In this document: positions 8,333 through 18,344 of the stretch, in pieces | How positions within the stretch are numbered: position 1 is the stretch's first letter | How the letters are laid out: each line of letters starts with the position of its first letter | Source of the DNA: Acidobacteriaceae bacterium | GTDB taxonomy: Bacteria > Acidobacteriota > Terriglobia > Terriglobales > Acidobacteriaceae | DNA: 35,497 bases | Reading direction: 5' to 3' | Assembly: GCA_030038315.1 (NCBI GenBank) | Contig: JASHPD010000364.1 | Location: 1-35,497, forward strand | The notes under the pieces: generated by a model | Databases searched by the model: none | The model's input: the letters and a program-made list of their open reading frames with translations, nothing else | What the model was told of the DNA's origin: nothing | Position numbers and translations under genes: made by a program

Positions 8333-8887
8333 ATGAGACCAATGTTTACGATCCATGCCGGGGAATACCTGGTAGGAAATCACATTGAGACTAAATTCAA
8401 GAGATGGAATGTGTGGATTCCGTCGAAGGACACTGGCGTAGACTTGCTTGTCACTAACAAGAAAAACCAGCGAACAGTCTCGCTTCAAGTGAAATTCAGC
8501 AAGGACTTCCCCAAGCCCGTAAAATCTCCCGATCGGCAAGCATTACGCAGCCACGGTTGGTTCACGTTGAGCATGGAGAAGATTGACCCTTCAAAGGCTG
8601 AATTTTGGGTGTTTGTATTGCACGGATTTGAAAGTGACAAGACTGATTTTCTAGTTGTTCCAACAGCGAAACTGCGGCAGCACATGGACGAGATTCACGA
8701 CCATCAAGAGAAGCTGCAGATTTACCTCACATCCACAAATAAAAACAAATGCTGGGAGACCAGAGGGCTTAAAATTAAAGACAGGCACGAGATTGCAAAC
8801 GACACCTATAAGAACCATACGCGGGATCTCTCAAGATACCTGAATGACACTGGTTGGAATGCCCTCAAAGCTAAACTGGATCGTTAA
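8333..8887 (+). CDS. Putative PD-(D/E)XK nuclease-fold protein, AT-rich, possibly acquired
   Basis: A 184-residue protein with the layout of small PD-(D/E)XK-fold proteins: AGEYLVGNHI near the start (Glu11), then GVDLLV (Asp37) and LQVKFS (Gln52-Val53-Lys54). Such an E...D...QVK arrangement is common in restriction-like nucleases and in uncharacterised members of the fold. The C-terminal part is charged and rich in Lys, His and Asn, and I recognise no further domain there. The codon choice is much more AT-rich than in argS or pepA on either side, which suggests horizontal acquisition. It stands alone between the argS terminator and two hairpins that follow its stop, with no methyltransferase or partner gene. 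Translation starts at ATG 8333 or ATG 8342. Nuclease activity is inference only. Confidence 0.65.
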   Translation: MRPMFTIHAGEYLVGNHIETKFKRWNVWIPSKDTGVDLLVTNKKNQRTVSLQVKFSKDFPKPVKSPDRQALRSHGWFTLSMEKIDPSKAEFWVFVLHGFESDKTDFLVVPTAKLRQHMDEIHDHQEKLQIYLTSTNKNKCWETRGLKIKDRHEIANDTYKNHTRDLSRYLNDTGWNALKAKLDR

Positions 8888-8888
8888 G

Positions 8889-8903
8889 AGCCGGGTGCCG
8901 GCT
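8889..8903 (+). terminator. Hairpin right after the nuclease-like gene
   Basis: AGCCGG, loop GTG, CCGGCT, beginning one base after the stop codon at 8885-8887. No T-run follows, so termination is uncertain. Confidence 0.4.
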
Positions 8904-8911
8904 ACACCGTT

Positions 8912-8934
8912 CATCGAGCGTCGTTTGCTCGATG
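8912..8934. terminator. Convergent-gene hairpin, possible bidirectional terminator
   Basis: CATCGAGC (8912-8919) and GCTCGATG (8927-8934) form a perfect 8-bp stem around a 7-base loop, midway between the convergent gene ends at 8887 and 8987. It lacks a clear T-run. Confidence 0.45.
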
Positions 8935-8986
8935 GGTGGTATAGCACAAAAGCCCGTTATTCCGCAGCCAAGCTAATAGCCAAAAG

Positions 8987-10489
8987 CTAATAGCTTCTGA
9001 CCCACTCCAATATCGACCGGACTGCTACGCCGCTGGGGCCTTTGGCGATCCAGGGCTTGTTTTCGTCGATCCAGGCGAGGGCGGCGATATCGAGGTGAAT
9101 CCACGGCGTGTCTTCGGCGAATACTTTCAGGAATTCAGCCGCGGTGATGGAGCCGCCGTAGCGGCCGCCGGTGTTTTTGATGTCGGCGATGTCGGACTTG
9201 ATCATCTCGGCGTATTCGTCGCTTAACGGGAGACGCCAGAATTTTTCGCCGCTGGTGGTGAGGGCGGTGTTGAATTTCTCGAAGGTTGCATCGTCGTTCG
9301 AAAAGGCTCCGGCGTTGATCTGGCCCAATGCGACGGCGACGGCTCCGGTGAGTGTGGCGGCATCGATGAGGTGAGTTGCGCCGAGTTGCTTGGCGTAGGC
9401 CAGGCCATCAGCCAACACTAAGCGGCCTTCGGCGTCGGTGTTGATGATCTCGATGGTCTTGCCGGACATGGCCGTTTGCACGTCACCGGGTTTCTGGGCT
9501 TTGCCGTCGGGCATGTTTTCCGTGGCGCAGACGATGCAGACTACGCGCACCCTGGGCTTGAGCAGTGCGATTGCGCGCATGGCTCCGAGCATGGCTGCGC
9601 CGCCGGCCATGTCGTATTTCATCTTTTCCATGTTGTCGGCGGGCTTGATGGAGATGCCGCCGGTGTCGAAGGTGATGCCTTTGCCGACCAGGCCCAAAAT
9701 CGGGCCGTCGGTTACGCCTTCGGGCTCATAGCGCAGGACGATGAGCGCAGGCGGCTCGGCGGAGCCTTGCGCGACGCTCAGGAATGCGCCCATCTTCAGC
9801 TCGCGCAGCTTGTCGGTGGAGTAGACGTCCCACTGGAGGCCGGTTTCCTCGGCCATGGTTGCCGCGCGCTTGCCGAATTCGGTGGGCGTGAGAACGTTCC
9901 CCGGCTCGTTGACCAGCGCGCGGGTGAAGTTCTGGCTCTCGCCTACGATGGTGCCTTCGGCGAAGGCGGCTTCGATGGCAGGTTTTTCGCTTGCGGCTGG
10001 CGCGACGGCGGTGAAGGATTGGACGCTCTGGTCTTTGCGGTCGGTGCGGTAGGTATCGGAGTCGAAGTCGCCGACGAATGCGCCTTCGGCGGCGGCGCGT
10101 GCCCCTGCGTGGAGCGGAATTTCGGAGTCGGGGAGTGCAAAGACCAGCGCGCGGATTCCGCGCGGCTTGGTGTAGCGGACTGCCGTTCCGGCGGCGGTGC
10201 GGACGCTGTTTGCGGTTGCTTTTGCCTGCTTGCCGAGGCCGACGAGCAGGAGGCGTTTCGCGGTCAGCCCCGCCGGCGCGTGGATCAGCACTGTTTCATT
10301 TGCACCGGCCTTGAATTCGCCGCTTTCAAGCACGGTTTTCGCTGCGCTTTGAACGGCTTCGTCGCTGGTCAGCAGCGTGGGTGCAGGCTTGGCATCTGGG
10401 CCTTTGGCGGTCTGCGTGTCTACGGCGAGGACGGCCAGAAGTTCAGTTTCAAGGGATTGCAAGGGGGCAAAGGAAAGTTCAGTCCGCAT
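8987..10489 (-). CDS. pepA: Leucyl aminopeptidase (M17 family)
   Basis: A 500-residue M17 aminopeptidase, a cytosolic hexamer that removes N-terminal residues from peptides using two metal ions. The signature NTDAEGRLVLADGL is complete. Upstream are GKGITFDTGGISIKP (metal Lys/Asp and active-site Lys), KYDMAGGAAMLGAM and the carbonate-binding Arg within DAEGRL. The N-terminal 170 residues form the variable macro-like domain. The ATG at 10489 has no ribosome-binding site, but CATAAT lies 6 bases upstream, hinting at a leaderless transcript. It follows smpB on the same strand, with a hairpin repeat between them. In some bacteria PepA is also a DNA-binding regulator; nothing here shows that. Confidence 0.95.
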   Translation of the reverse strand: MRTELSFAPLQSLETELLAVLAVDTQTAKGPDAKPAPTLLTSDEAVQSAAKTVLESGEFKAGANETVLIHAPAGLTAKRLLLVGLGKQAKATANSVRTAAGTAVRYTKPRGIRALVFALPDSEIPLHAGARAAAEGAFVGDFDSDTYRTDRKDQSVQSFTAVAPAASEKPAIEAAFAEGTIVGESQNFTRALVNEPGNVLTPTEFGKRAATMAEETGLQWDVYSTDKLRELKMGAFLSVAQGSAEPPALIVLRYEPEGVTDGPILGLVGKGITFDTGGISIKPADNMEKMKYDMAGGAAMLGAMRAIALLKPRVRVVCIVCATENMPDGKAQKPGDVQTAMSGKTIEIINTDAEGRLVLADGLAYAKQLGATHLIDAATLTGAVAVALGQINAGAFSNDDATFEKFNTALTTSGEKFWRLPLSDEYAEMIKSDIADIKNTGGRYGGSITAAEFLKVFAEDTPWIHLDIAALAWIDENKPWIAKGPSGVAVRSILEWVRSY

Positions 10490-10520
10490 ACGGGCATTAT
10501 GTCATTACGGGCGTTTGTTA

Positions 10521-10556
10521 TCCCACGTCTCCAAAACCGGGAGACATGGGGCACCC
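10521..10556. repeat. Hairpin repeat with TCCCAC/GGGCACCC ends, copy 1
   Basis: CCCACGTCTCC (10522-10532) and GGAGACATGGG (10540-10550) pair over 11 positions with a single C-A mismatch, then the unit continues GCACCC. It lies about 20 bases past the smpB stop on the minus strand. The outer frame matches the element at 15317-15363 while the inner stem sequence differs. Confidence 0.6.
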
Positions 10557-10574
10557 GCTAGTCCCGGCTAGTCC

Positions 10575-11126
10575 CTAGTTCCCGTTGCGGCGTTTGCTGG
10601 AGTTGATGGCGGCGCGGGCTTCGCGGTCGGCCTCGCGGCGCTTTTCGGTTTCGCGCTTGTCCCAGTCCTGCTTGCCTTTGGCTACGGCGAGCTCGCATTT
10701 GACCCGGCCGTGGCGGAAATAAAGCCGGGTGGGGATGAGCGTGTGGCCCTTGATCTGCGTCTTTGACTGTAGCTTGCGAACCTCTTCGCGGTGCAGCAGC
10801 AGTTTCCTGGTGCGGGTCTCGTCGTGGTTGGAGAGGTTCCCGTGCGAATAAGGGCCGATATGCAGATTGAGCAGAAACGCCTCGTTGTCTTTGATGAGCC
10901 CGTAGGCGTCCTTGAGGTTGGCTTTGCCTTCGCGGATGGACTTGACCTCGGTTCCGCGCAGGGCCAGGCCGGCTTCCACCTTATCGAGAAGAAAATAGTT
11001 ATGGCTGGCGGCGCGGTTCTGCGCGGCGTCGCGCTCGCCTGCGGCCACGGGGTCGCGCGGCTTTTTGGGGCCGGCGCCGGATGGGGCTTTGGGCGGGGCG
11101 ATGACGTGGCTGGTCTGGCGTGCCAG
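10575..11126 (-). CDS. smpB: SsrA-binding protein SmpB
   Basis: SmpB escorts tmRNA to stalled ribosomes for trans-translation. The core is unmistakable: NRAASHNYFLLDKVEAGLALRGTEVKSIREGKANLKDAY, then SNHDETRTRKLLLHREEV, GHTLIPTRLYF and the basic C-terminal tail KGKQDWDKRETEKRREADREAR, which enters the mRNA channel. The start is uncertain. No ATG is close. I favour the CTG at 11126, with GAGGA 9 bases upstream and a plausible N-terminus MARQTSH (183 residues). The alternative GTG at 11048 gives the usual length of about 158 residues but has no ribosome-binding site. Upstream ATGs would overlap the divergent secretin. The tmRNA gene itself is not in the window. Confidence 0.92.
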   Translation of the reverse strand: MARQTSHVIAPPKAPSGAGPKKPRDPVAAGERDAAQNRAASHNYFLLDKVEAGLALRGTEVKSIREGKANLKDAYGLIKDNEAFLLNLHIGPYSHGNLSNHDETRTRKLLLHREEVRKLQSKTQIKGHTLIPTRLYFRHGRVKCELAVAKGKQDWDKRETEKRREADREARAAINSSKRRNGN

Positions 11127-11274
11127 GGCGAAGATTCCTCGAATTTCTATCGTAGCATCGGGGCGGTCGGCGGAGGCTCGCGCACAAGCCTTTCGGCAGA
11201 GGCGCTTTGCTAAAATGAGGCATCGTTTGATGGATATTTCCACTGATCCTATAGGCATCCGACAGGGGAGTTCG

Positions 11275-13716
11275 ATGAACCGCGCTGGTCTTTTGGGAGC
11301 TTTGCGGGCAGGAGCTTTGCGAGCTTCCTTCCCGCCTGCGTTTCTCCTTCTGATTTTTCTCTTGCCGGGGACGGGTGCGCGGCTCCATGCGGCGGAGCAT
11401 ACGCCGTCGGCGAGCAAGCTCTACAAGCTGGGCCAGGCGGCCGAGGCAAAGGAAGACTGGGACGCCGCGTTTACGGACTACGAGAAGGCTCACGAGAAGA
11501 AGCCGGGCGAGATGATTTATAAGACGGCGCTGGAGCGTGCGCGCGTTCCCGCAGGGGCTGCGCACCTGAAAAAAGGCCGCCAGCTTGAGCAGGCGGGCGA
11601 CTACCAGGCGGCAATGGTGGAGCTGCTGCGCGCCAACGAGATCGATCCGAGCAACGAGGCGGTTGTGCAGGAGATGGCCGTGGTGCGCCAGGCTCAGCAG
11701 CACGCGGAAAGCAAACAGCAGATTGTGACGCCGGAGGACGCCGAGCAGAAGGAGCTGGATTCGATGGGCGGGCCGGTGGAGCTGAAGCCGGTTACGAACG
11801 TGATTCAGGCGCTGCACATGACGGAAGACTCGAAGATCGTCTACCAGGCGGTGGGGCGCGCGGCGGGCATCAATGTGCTCTTCGATCCCGAATACCACTC
11901 GCAGCGCATCCAGGTGGATTTGACGAATGTTTCGCTGCTGGACGCGCTGCGCATTGTGGCCATTCAGTCGAATACCTTCTGGCAGGCGGTTACGCCGAAC
12001 ACGATCTTTGTGGCGCAGAACAACCCGACGAAGCAGCGCGACTTTGCGCAGCAGGCGGTGCAGACTTTTTACCTGACGAATGCCTGGCAGCAGAATGACC
12101 TGAACGACACCGTGCAGGCGGTGCGCAACCTGCTGGGCACCGGCGTGCGGGTGCAGCCGATCGCCAGCCAGAATGCGATTGTGGTCAAGGGCACGCCGGA
12201 TGAGCTGATGCTGGCGCAGAAGATCATCGACGATACGGACAAGCCCATGCCGGAGGTGGTGGTCGATATCGCCATCATGGAGGTGAGCAAGGACTGGGAG
12301 CGCACGATCGGGCTCGAGTGGCCGAGCAGCGTGGGCGTGCAGTTGCAGCCGCCGACGACGAGCAGCTCTTCCTCTTCCTCGTCTTCCTCGTCCTCTTCGA
12401 CGAGCAGCAGCCTGACGCTCTACAACCTGGCGAATCTCAACTCGAACGATTTTGCCATCACGATGGGAGCGGCGACGGCGAACCTGCTGCTGACGGACAC
12501 GGACACAAAAGTTCTGGAGAACCCGCGTCTGCGCGCCACGAACATGCAGAAGGCGACGATGAAGATCGGCGAGCAGGTACCGATTGCAACGGGCACATAC
12601 AGCACGGGCACCAGCACTACCCTGCTTACCGGGGTTGCCGAAACGCAATTCCAGTACATCGATGTCGGTGTGGACATCGAAATGACGCCGACCATCCACG
12701 ACGATGGCGACGTGACGCTGAAGCTGCACATTGAAGACAAGTCAGAAGGCGGCAATGTGACGATCAGCGGCGTGACGGAGCCGATCATTGTACAGAAGAC
12801 CAGCGAGCAGACGATCCGGCTGCGCGAGGGCGAGGTGAGTATCCTGGGCGGCATCCTGGAGCGCAGCGATGAGACGAGCTGGAACGGCATACCGGGATTG
12901 AGCTCGATTCCAATCCTGCGCTACCTGTTCGGCTCGAAGGACCACACGATCGATACGGACGAGCTGGTGTTCATGGTTGTGCCGCATATCGTGCGCGGCG
13001 CGGATATCTCGGCGGACAATCTTCGGCCGGTGGACTCTGGAACGGGGCAGAATGTCAAGCTCCGGCTGCTGCCGACGAGCGGCGAGGCTTACCACGCGGC
13101 TCCGGTGGTGCAGACCGGCGTGGCGACGACTTCGATTGGACAGTATAGAGGGATGAGCGCGGCAGCCGCGGCGACGCAGGCGCTGGTTGATCTGAAAAGA
13201 GATGCGGATGGACAGACTGCCGGGAATGTACAGCCTGCGAGCGCCGGTCCACCGGCCGCGGCTGGACAGGCGGAATCGCCGCCCGCGGCTACGGTTCCGG
13301 CTCCGGGGTCGGAGCTGCGCTTCCTGATGAGTGATCCGGGACCAGTGAAGAGCGGGTCTACCTTCCAGGTGCCTGTGGTCATCAGCGGCGCCCAGGATAT
13401 CGATTCTGTTCCGTTGCGGATGCGCTATGACTCTTCCAGGCTGGCGCTGGTGAACGTGGCTCCGGGAGATTTTCTGGGGCGCGGAGGACAGGCGATTCAG
13501 CCGAGCGTGCGCGATGATGGCGGCAATCTGACAATCAATGCTTCGCGTCCGATGGGCGCGGCGGGCGTGAATGGCGCGGGCGTGGTCTATGTGCTGACGT
13601 TCCAGGCCAAGGCGCCGGGACCGAGCACGATTACGATTACGCAGCCCGGAGCCATGACGTCGAAACAGCAGCAGGTGCCGGCTTCGGCCAGCGCGCTGAA
13701 CCTCATCGTGAAATAA
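11275..13716 (+). CDS. Secretin (type II secretion/type IV pilus-like) with TPR and cohesin-like domains
   Basis: An 813-residue outer-membrane channel protein. It has a signal peptide (about residues 1-40), TPR-like helices (about 45-145), secretin N-type subdomains (about 170-350) and a run of about 13 serines near residue 365. The secretin core (about 395-575) includes VLENPRLRATNMQKATMKIGEQVPI and IPGLSSIPILRYLFG before DELVFMVVPHIV. The last 130 residues (about 685-813), beginning SGSTFQVPVVISG and containing VPLRMRYDSSRLALVNV, resemble a cohesin domain. The ATG at 11275 is chosen for GGGGAG just upstream and the signal peptide; an in-frame ATG lies at 11215. Two pseudopilin genes follow, so this is a secretion or pilus locus. 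The symbols gspD and pilQ would be guesses. Confidence 0.88.
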   Translation: MNRAGLLGALRAGALRASFPPAFLLLIFLLPGTGARLHAAEHTPSASKLYKLGQAAEAKEDWDAAFTDYEKAHEKKPGEMIYKTALERARVPAGAAHLKKGRQLEQAGDYQAAMVELLRANEIDPSNEAVVQEMAVVRQAQQHAESKQQIVTPEDAEQKELDSMGGPVELKPVTNVIQALHMTEDSKIVYQAVGRAAGINVLFDPEYHSQRIQVDLTNVSLLDALRIVAIQSNTFWQAVTPNTIFVAQNNPTKQRDFAQQAVQTFYLTNAWQQNDLNDTVQAVRNLLGTGVRVQPIASQNAIVVKGTPDELMLAQKIIDDTDKPMPEVVVDIAIMEVSKDWERTIGLEWPSSVGVQLQPPTTSSSSSSSSSSSSSTSSSLTLYNLANLNSNDFAITMGAATANLLLTDTDTKVLENPRLRATNMQKATMKIGEQVPIATGTYSTGTSTTLLTGVAETQFQYIDVGVDIEMTPTIHDDGDVTLKLHIEDKSEGGNVTISGVTEPIIVQKTSEQTIRLREGEVSILGGILERSDETSWNGIPGLSSIPILRYLFGSKDHTIDTDELVFMVVPHIVRGADISADNLRPVDSGTGQNVKLRLLPTSGEAYHAAPVVQTGVATTSIGQYRGMSAAAAATQALVDLKRDADGQTAGNVQPASAGPPAAAGQAESPPAATVPAPGSELRFLMSDPGPVKSGSTFQVPVVISGAQDIDSVPLRMRYDSSRLALVNVAPGDFLGRGGQAIQPSVRDDGGNLTINASRPMGAAGVNGAGVVYVLTFQAKAPGPSTITITQPGAMTSKQQQVPASASALNLIVK
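12355..12411 (+). repeat. Serine-codon microsatellite in the secretin gene
   Basis: A run of TCT/TCC/TCG and AGC codons encodes a nearly pure serine stretch between the N-domains and the secretin core. Mixed codons limit simple slippage, but length variation between strains is plausible. Confidence 0.8.
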
Positions 13717-13721
13717 CAAAG

Positions 13722-13749
13722 CTGGTTGTGAAGTAACTGGTTGTGAAGT
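13722..13749 (+). repeat. Tandem duplication of 13 bases between secretin and pseudopilin
   Basis: CTGGTTGTGAAGT occurs at 13722-13734 and again at 13737-13749. The secretin's own 3' end (ATCGTGAAATAA) resembles the repeat unit, as if the gene end had been copied. Confidence 0.85.
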
Positions 13750-13752
13750 GAG

Positions 13753-14223
13753 ATGATGCGTTGCAGGCGAATTCCGAAGGCAGGCGAGCGAGGCCTCACG
13801 CTGGTCGAGATGGTTGTGGCCGTGGGAATTCTGGCGATTCTTGCCTCGGCCGCGGTGCCGATTCTGCGTTTCCAGGTCAAGCGGGAAAAAGAGCGTGAGC
13901 TGCGCTACGATCTGTGGACCATGCGCGCGGCGATTGACATGTACAAGGACGCGGCGGACAAGGGCGCGATCCAGACCAAGGTGGACAGCCAGAATTATCC
14001 GCCCGACCTCGAAACGCTGGTGAACGGCGTGGACATTCAGGGCAAGAAGGTGAAGTTTCTGCGGCGGATTCCGGTGGACCCGATGACGGGCAATACGGAG
14101 TGGGGATTGCGCTCGATGCAGGACGATCCCGATTCAACGAGCTTCGGCGGGCAGAGCGTCTTTGACGTGTATTCAAAATCGCAGGGCACGGCCCTGGACG
14201 GCACCAAGTATGCGGACTGGTAG
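13753..14223 (+). CDS. GspG-like pseudopilin 1
   Basis: A 156-residue type II secretion/type IV pilin-like subunit. The prepilin peptidase site is ERG followed by LTLVEMVV: cleavage after Gly14 leaves Leu at +1 and the conserved Glu at +5. A hydrophobic helix follows (about residues 15-38). The globular part has GspG-like features: DLWTMRAAIDMYK, the RRIPVDPMTGNTEWG loop, and the C-terminus GTKYADW. It starts 36 bases after the secretin stop and overlaps the next pseudopilin by 14 bases, so all three are probably one operon. It is likely the membrane-anchored pseudopilus or pilus subunit assembled by machinery encoded elsewhere. Calling it the major subunit is inference. Confidence 0.85.
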   Translation: MMRCRRIPKAGERGLTLVEMVVAVGILAILASAAVPILRFQVKREKERELRYDLWTMRAAIDMYKDAADKGAIQTKVDSQNYPPDLETLVNGVDIQGKKVKFLRRIPVDPMTGNTEWGLRSMQDDPDSTSFGGQSVFDVYSKSQGTALDGTKYADW

Positions 14224-14617
14224 AGCGAAATCGGAAGCCGGCTTTACGCTGATCGAGCTGATGATCGTGATGGCGATCATCCTGATCCTGACGGCGATTG
14301 CCGTGCCGGCCTATCAGGGCGCGGTGCGCGCGGCGCGCGAGGCCGTGCTCAAGGAAGACCTGCAAACGATGCGGCGCGCGATTGATTCCTATACCGCGGA
14401 CAAGCAGAAAGCTCCGCAGTCGCTCGACGACCTGGTGGACCAGGGCTACCTGCGCGAGATTCCCCAGGACCCGATGACGCACAGCCGCGATACGTGGGTG
14501 ACGGATACGAGCGATGCGCTCTACTCGCTGGACGAGACGGACTCGGGCGGCATTGACAATGTGCACTCGGGCTCGGAGGATACGGGCTCGGACGGGCAGC
14601 CGTATTCAGCGTGGTGA
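14210..14617 (+). CDS. GspG-like pseudopilin 2
   Basis: A 135-residue prepilin-type protein. The processing site is SEAG followed by FTLIELMIVMAIILI: Gly11, Phe at +1 and Glu at +5. The helix continues to AVPAYQGAVRAAREA. The body repeats the features of the preceding gene: EDLQTMRRAIDSY, REIPQDPMTHSRDTW and the C-terminus GQPYSAW. The two genes are therefore diverged tandem duplicates. The ATG at 14210 lies inside the end of the previous gene (14-base overlap), suggesting translational coupling. In-frame starts upstream would lengthen the leader without similarity. It ends 22 bases before the convergent engB stop. Confidence 0.85.
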   Translation: MRTGRAKSEAGFTLIELMIVMAIILILTAIAVPAYQGAVRAAREAVLKEDLQTMRRAIDSYTADKQKAPQSLDDLVDQGYLREIPQDPMTHSRDTWVTDTSDALYSLDETDSGGIDNVHSGSEDTGSDGQPYSAW

Positions 14618-14639
14618 GGCGCTGCAGGAACTTTTGGTT

Positions 14640-15251
14640 TCAGGTTTGCTGCTTTTTAGTTCCTACCTCTTCAATTCTTGTCCATAACTCGCGGATGCCT
14701 GCGCCGGTCTTCGATGAAACCGGGAGAATCTCCGCAACACCGAGGCCTTTGCGCAAGGCGGCAAGGTTGCGCGTGCGCTCGTTGCCGCTCAGGCGGTCGG
14801 TCTTTGTGGCGACGATCACGAAGTCACGGTTCACGGCTCGCAGCCAGTCGATGAGCTGGCGGTCGCGCTCCTGTGGCGGGACGTTGGAATCGACGAGGCA
14901 GACGCAGAGGCTGAGGGTTTCCCGATCCTGCAGATACGGCTCGATGAACTTGGGCCACTCGGCGGAAATCGATTTCGAAATTTTTGCGTAGCCGTAGCCG
15001 GGAAGGTCGGCGAAGGCCAGCCTGGGGCGTTGGCGGTCATCGACGAGCAGGAAAAAGTTGATGGCGCGTGTACGGCCGGGCGTGGAGGAAACTTTAGCCG
15101 CTTTTTCGCCGGCAAGCGCGTTCAGCAGGCTCGATTTGCCCACATTCGAGCGGCCGAGAAAGGCGATCTCCGGCACGGCGCCGATGGAATCCGGGGCAGG
15201 GAATTGTTCGGCAGACATGGCCGAGAGCAGAAATTGTGTCGTATAACGCAT
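14640..15251 (-). CDS. engB: Ribosome biogenesis GTPase EngB (YihA/YsxC)
   Basis: A 203-residue TRAFAC-class GTPase needed for assembly of the 50S subunit. The G motifs are complete: G1 GRSNVGKS (about residues 33-40), the G2 region STPGRTRAINFF, G3 DLPGYGYAKIS, G4 TKTD and G5 SSKTG. The preceding PEIAFLGRSN is typical of the family. The start at ATG 15251 gives MRYTTQFLLSA. The frame extends upstream through a hairpin repeat to 15365 but without similarity. It lies 122 bases downstream of lon on the same strand, an arrangement also found in Bacillus (lon-ysxC), so co-transcription is plausible. Confidence 0.94.
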   Translation of the reverse strand: MRYTTQFLLSAMSAEQFPAPDSIGAVPEIAFLGRSNVGKSSLLNALAGEKAAKVSSTPGRTRAINFFLLVDDRQRPRLAFADLPGYGYAKISKSISAEWPKFIEPYLQDRETLSLCVCLVDSNVPPQERDRQLIDWLRAVNRDFVIVATKTDRLSGNERTRNLAALRKGLGVAEILPVSSKTGAGIRELWTRIEEVGTKKQQT

Positions 15252-15316
15252 GGATTCGCTTCGGCGTTGCTGCGGCAAAGAAAAGTTGAGGAAGCGCAAC
15301 CGCGATTGTTTTGCGA

Positions 15317-15363
15317 TCCCACCCTTGGCACAAAAACAAAAACGCGCCAAGGATAGGGCACCC
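15317..15363. repeat. Hairpin repeat with TCCCAC/GGGCACCC ends, copy 2
   Basis: CCTTGGC (15323-15329) pairs with GCCAAGG (15346-15352) around an A-rich loop. The outer parts TCCCAC (15317-15322) and ATAGGGCACCC (15353-15363) match those of the element at 10521-10556. It begins 11 bases past the lon stop on the minus strand, in the lon-engB spacer. Confidence 0.6.
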
Positions 15364-15373
15364 ATCTTTGCTG

Positions 15374-17785
<2,412 letters not shown>

Positions 17786-17925
17786 AAGCAAGTGTAGCGC
17801 TGCGGATTGGACGCGGTAAAACGCTTCGCGGATGCGCCGAATGGCAGCGGCTTAGATTGGATTGTACAGCGAAAGGAGGCGCGCGCAGATTTCGGTGACG
17901 GGTCGGCTTGAATCTGTTTTGAAAG

Positions 17926-17945
17926 GGCACGGCTTCAGCCGTGCC
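17926..17945. repeat. Palindromic repeat GGCACGGCT-TC-AGCCGTGCC
   Basis: A perfect 9-bp stem with a 2-base centre, in the lon to CDGSH-gene spacer. The same stem with a CA centre recurs at 19710-19729. Confidence 0.75.
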
Positions 17946-18017
17946 GCAAACTGCGCCTCACGCCGTATTCGCAGAGATTAGCGATAATGGTGCGAGAATG
18001 CCCATAAGGAGAGAGCG

Positions 18018-18257
18018 ATGACCGAACCCGCAATACCGCAAAAAGGTCCGTACCCTGTCGAGGTCGAGGCGGGGAAAAGCTATCTCTGGTGCGCCTGCGG
18101 CCTGAGCGAAAATCAGCCTTTCTGCGACGGCAGCCACAAAGGCAGCGATATCACGCCCGTCCGCTTTGTGGCGAAGGATTCCGAGACCGTGTGGCTGTGC
18201 GGATGCAAGCGGACCGGCGACAAGCCGTTCTGCGACGGAACGCACGAGACGCTTTGA
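18018..18257 (+). CDS. CDGSH iron-sulfur domain protein, two motifs
   Basis: A 79-residue protein made of two CDGSH-type zinc-finger-like repeats. The first is [16 protein letters not shown] (about residues 25-40) and the second [16 protein letters not shown] (about 61-76). Each CxC...CDG(S/T)H unit binds a redox-active [2Fe-2S] cluster through three cysteines and one histidine, as in mitoNEET. Bacterial tandem-motif members are small soluble proteins of largely unknown role, suspected in redox sensing or Fe-S transfer. The ATG at 18018 has a clear AAGGAGA (18006-18012) upstream. It is transcribed opposite to lon and clpX, lying between them, and no partner gene is adjacent. Confidence 0.93.
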   Translation: MTEPAIPQKGPYPVEVEAGKSYLWCACGLSENQPFCDGSHKGSDITPVRFVAKDSETVWLCGCKRTGDKPFCDGTHETL

Positions 18258-18344
18258 GGGAAACCGGCAAAGCAGTTTTTCGCCTCTTCGGAGCTTGATT
18301 GCCTGAAGGCGCTCCTGGGAGCTGACGAAACGTTTCCGGGAAAG

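Noticed and set aside
12355-12411. Serine run as evidence of a frameshift or pseudogene in the secretin
   Set aside because: The frame continues into an intact secretin core and cohesin-like domain, and mixed serine codons argue for a real linker.
10999-12729. Open frame of 576 codons antisense to the secretin, Arg/His/Leu-rich
   Set aside because: Composition typical of reverse-frame artefacts.
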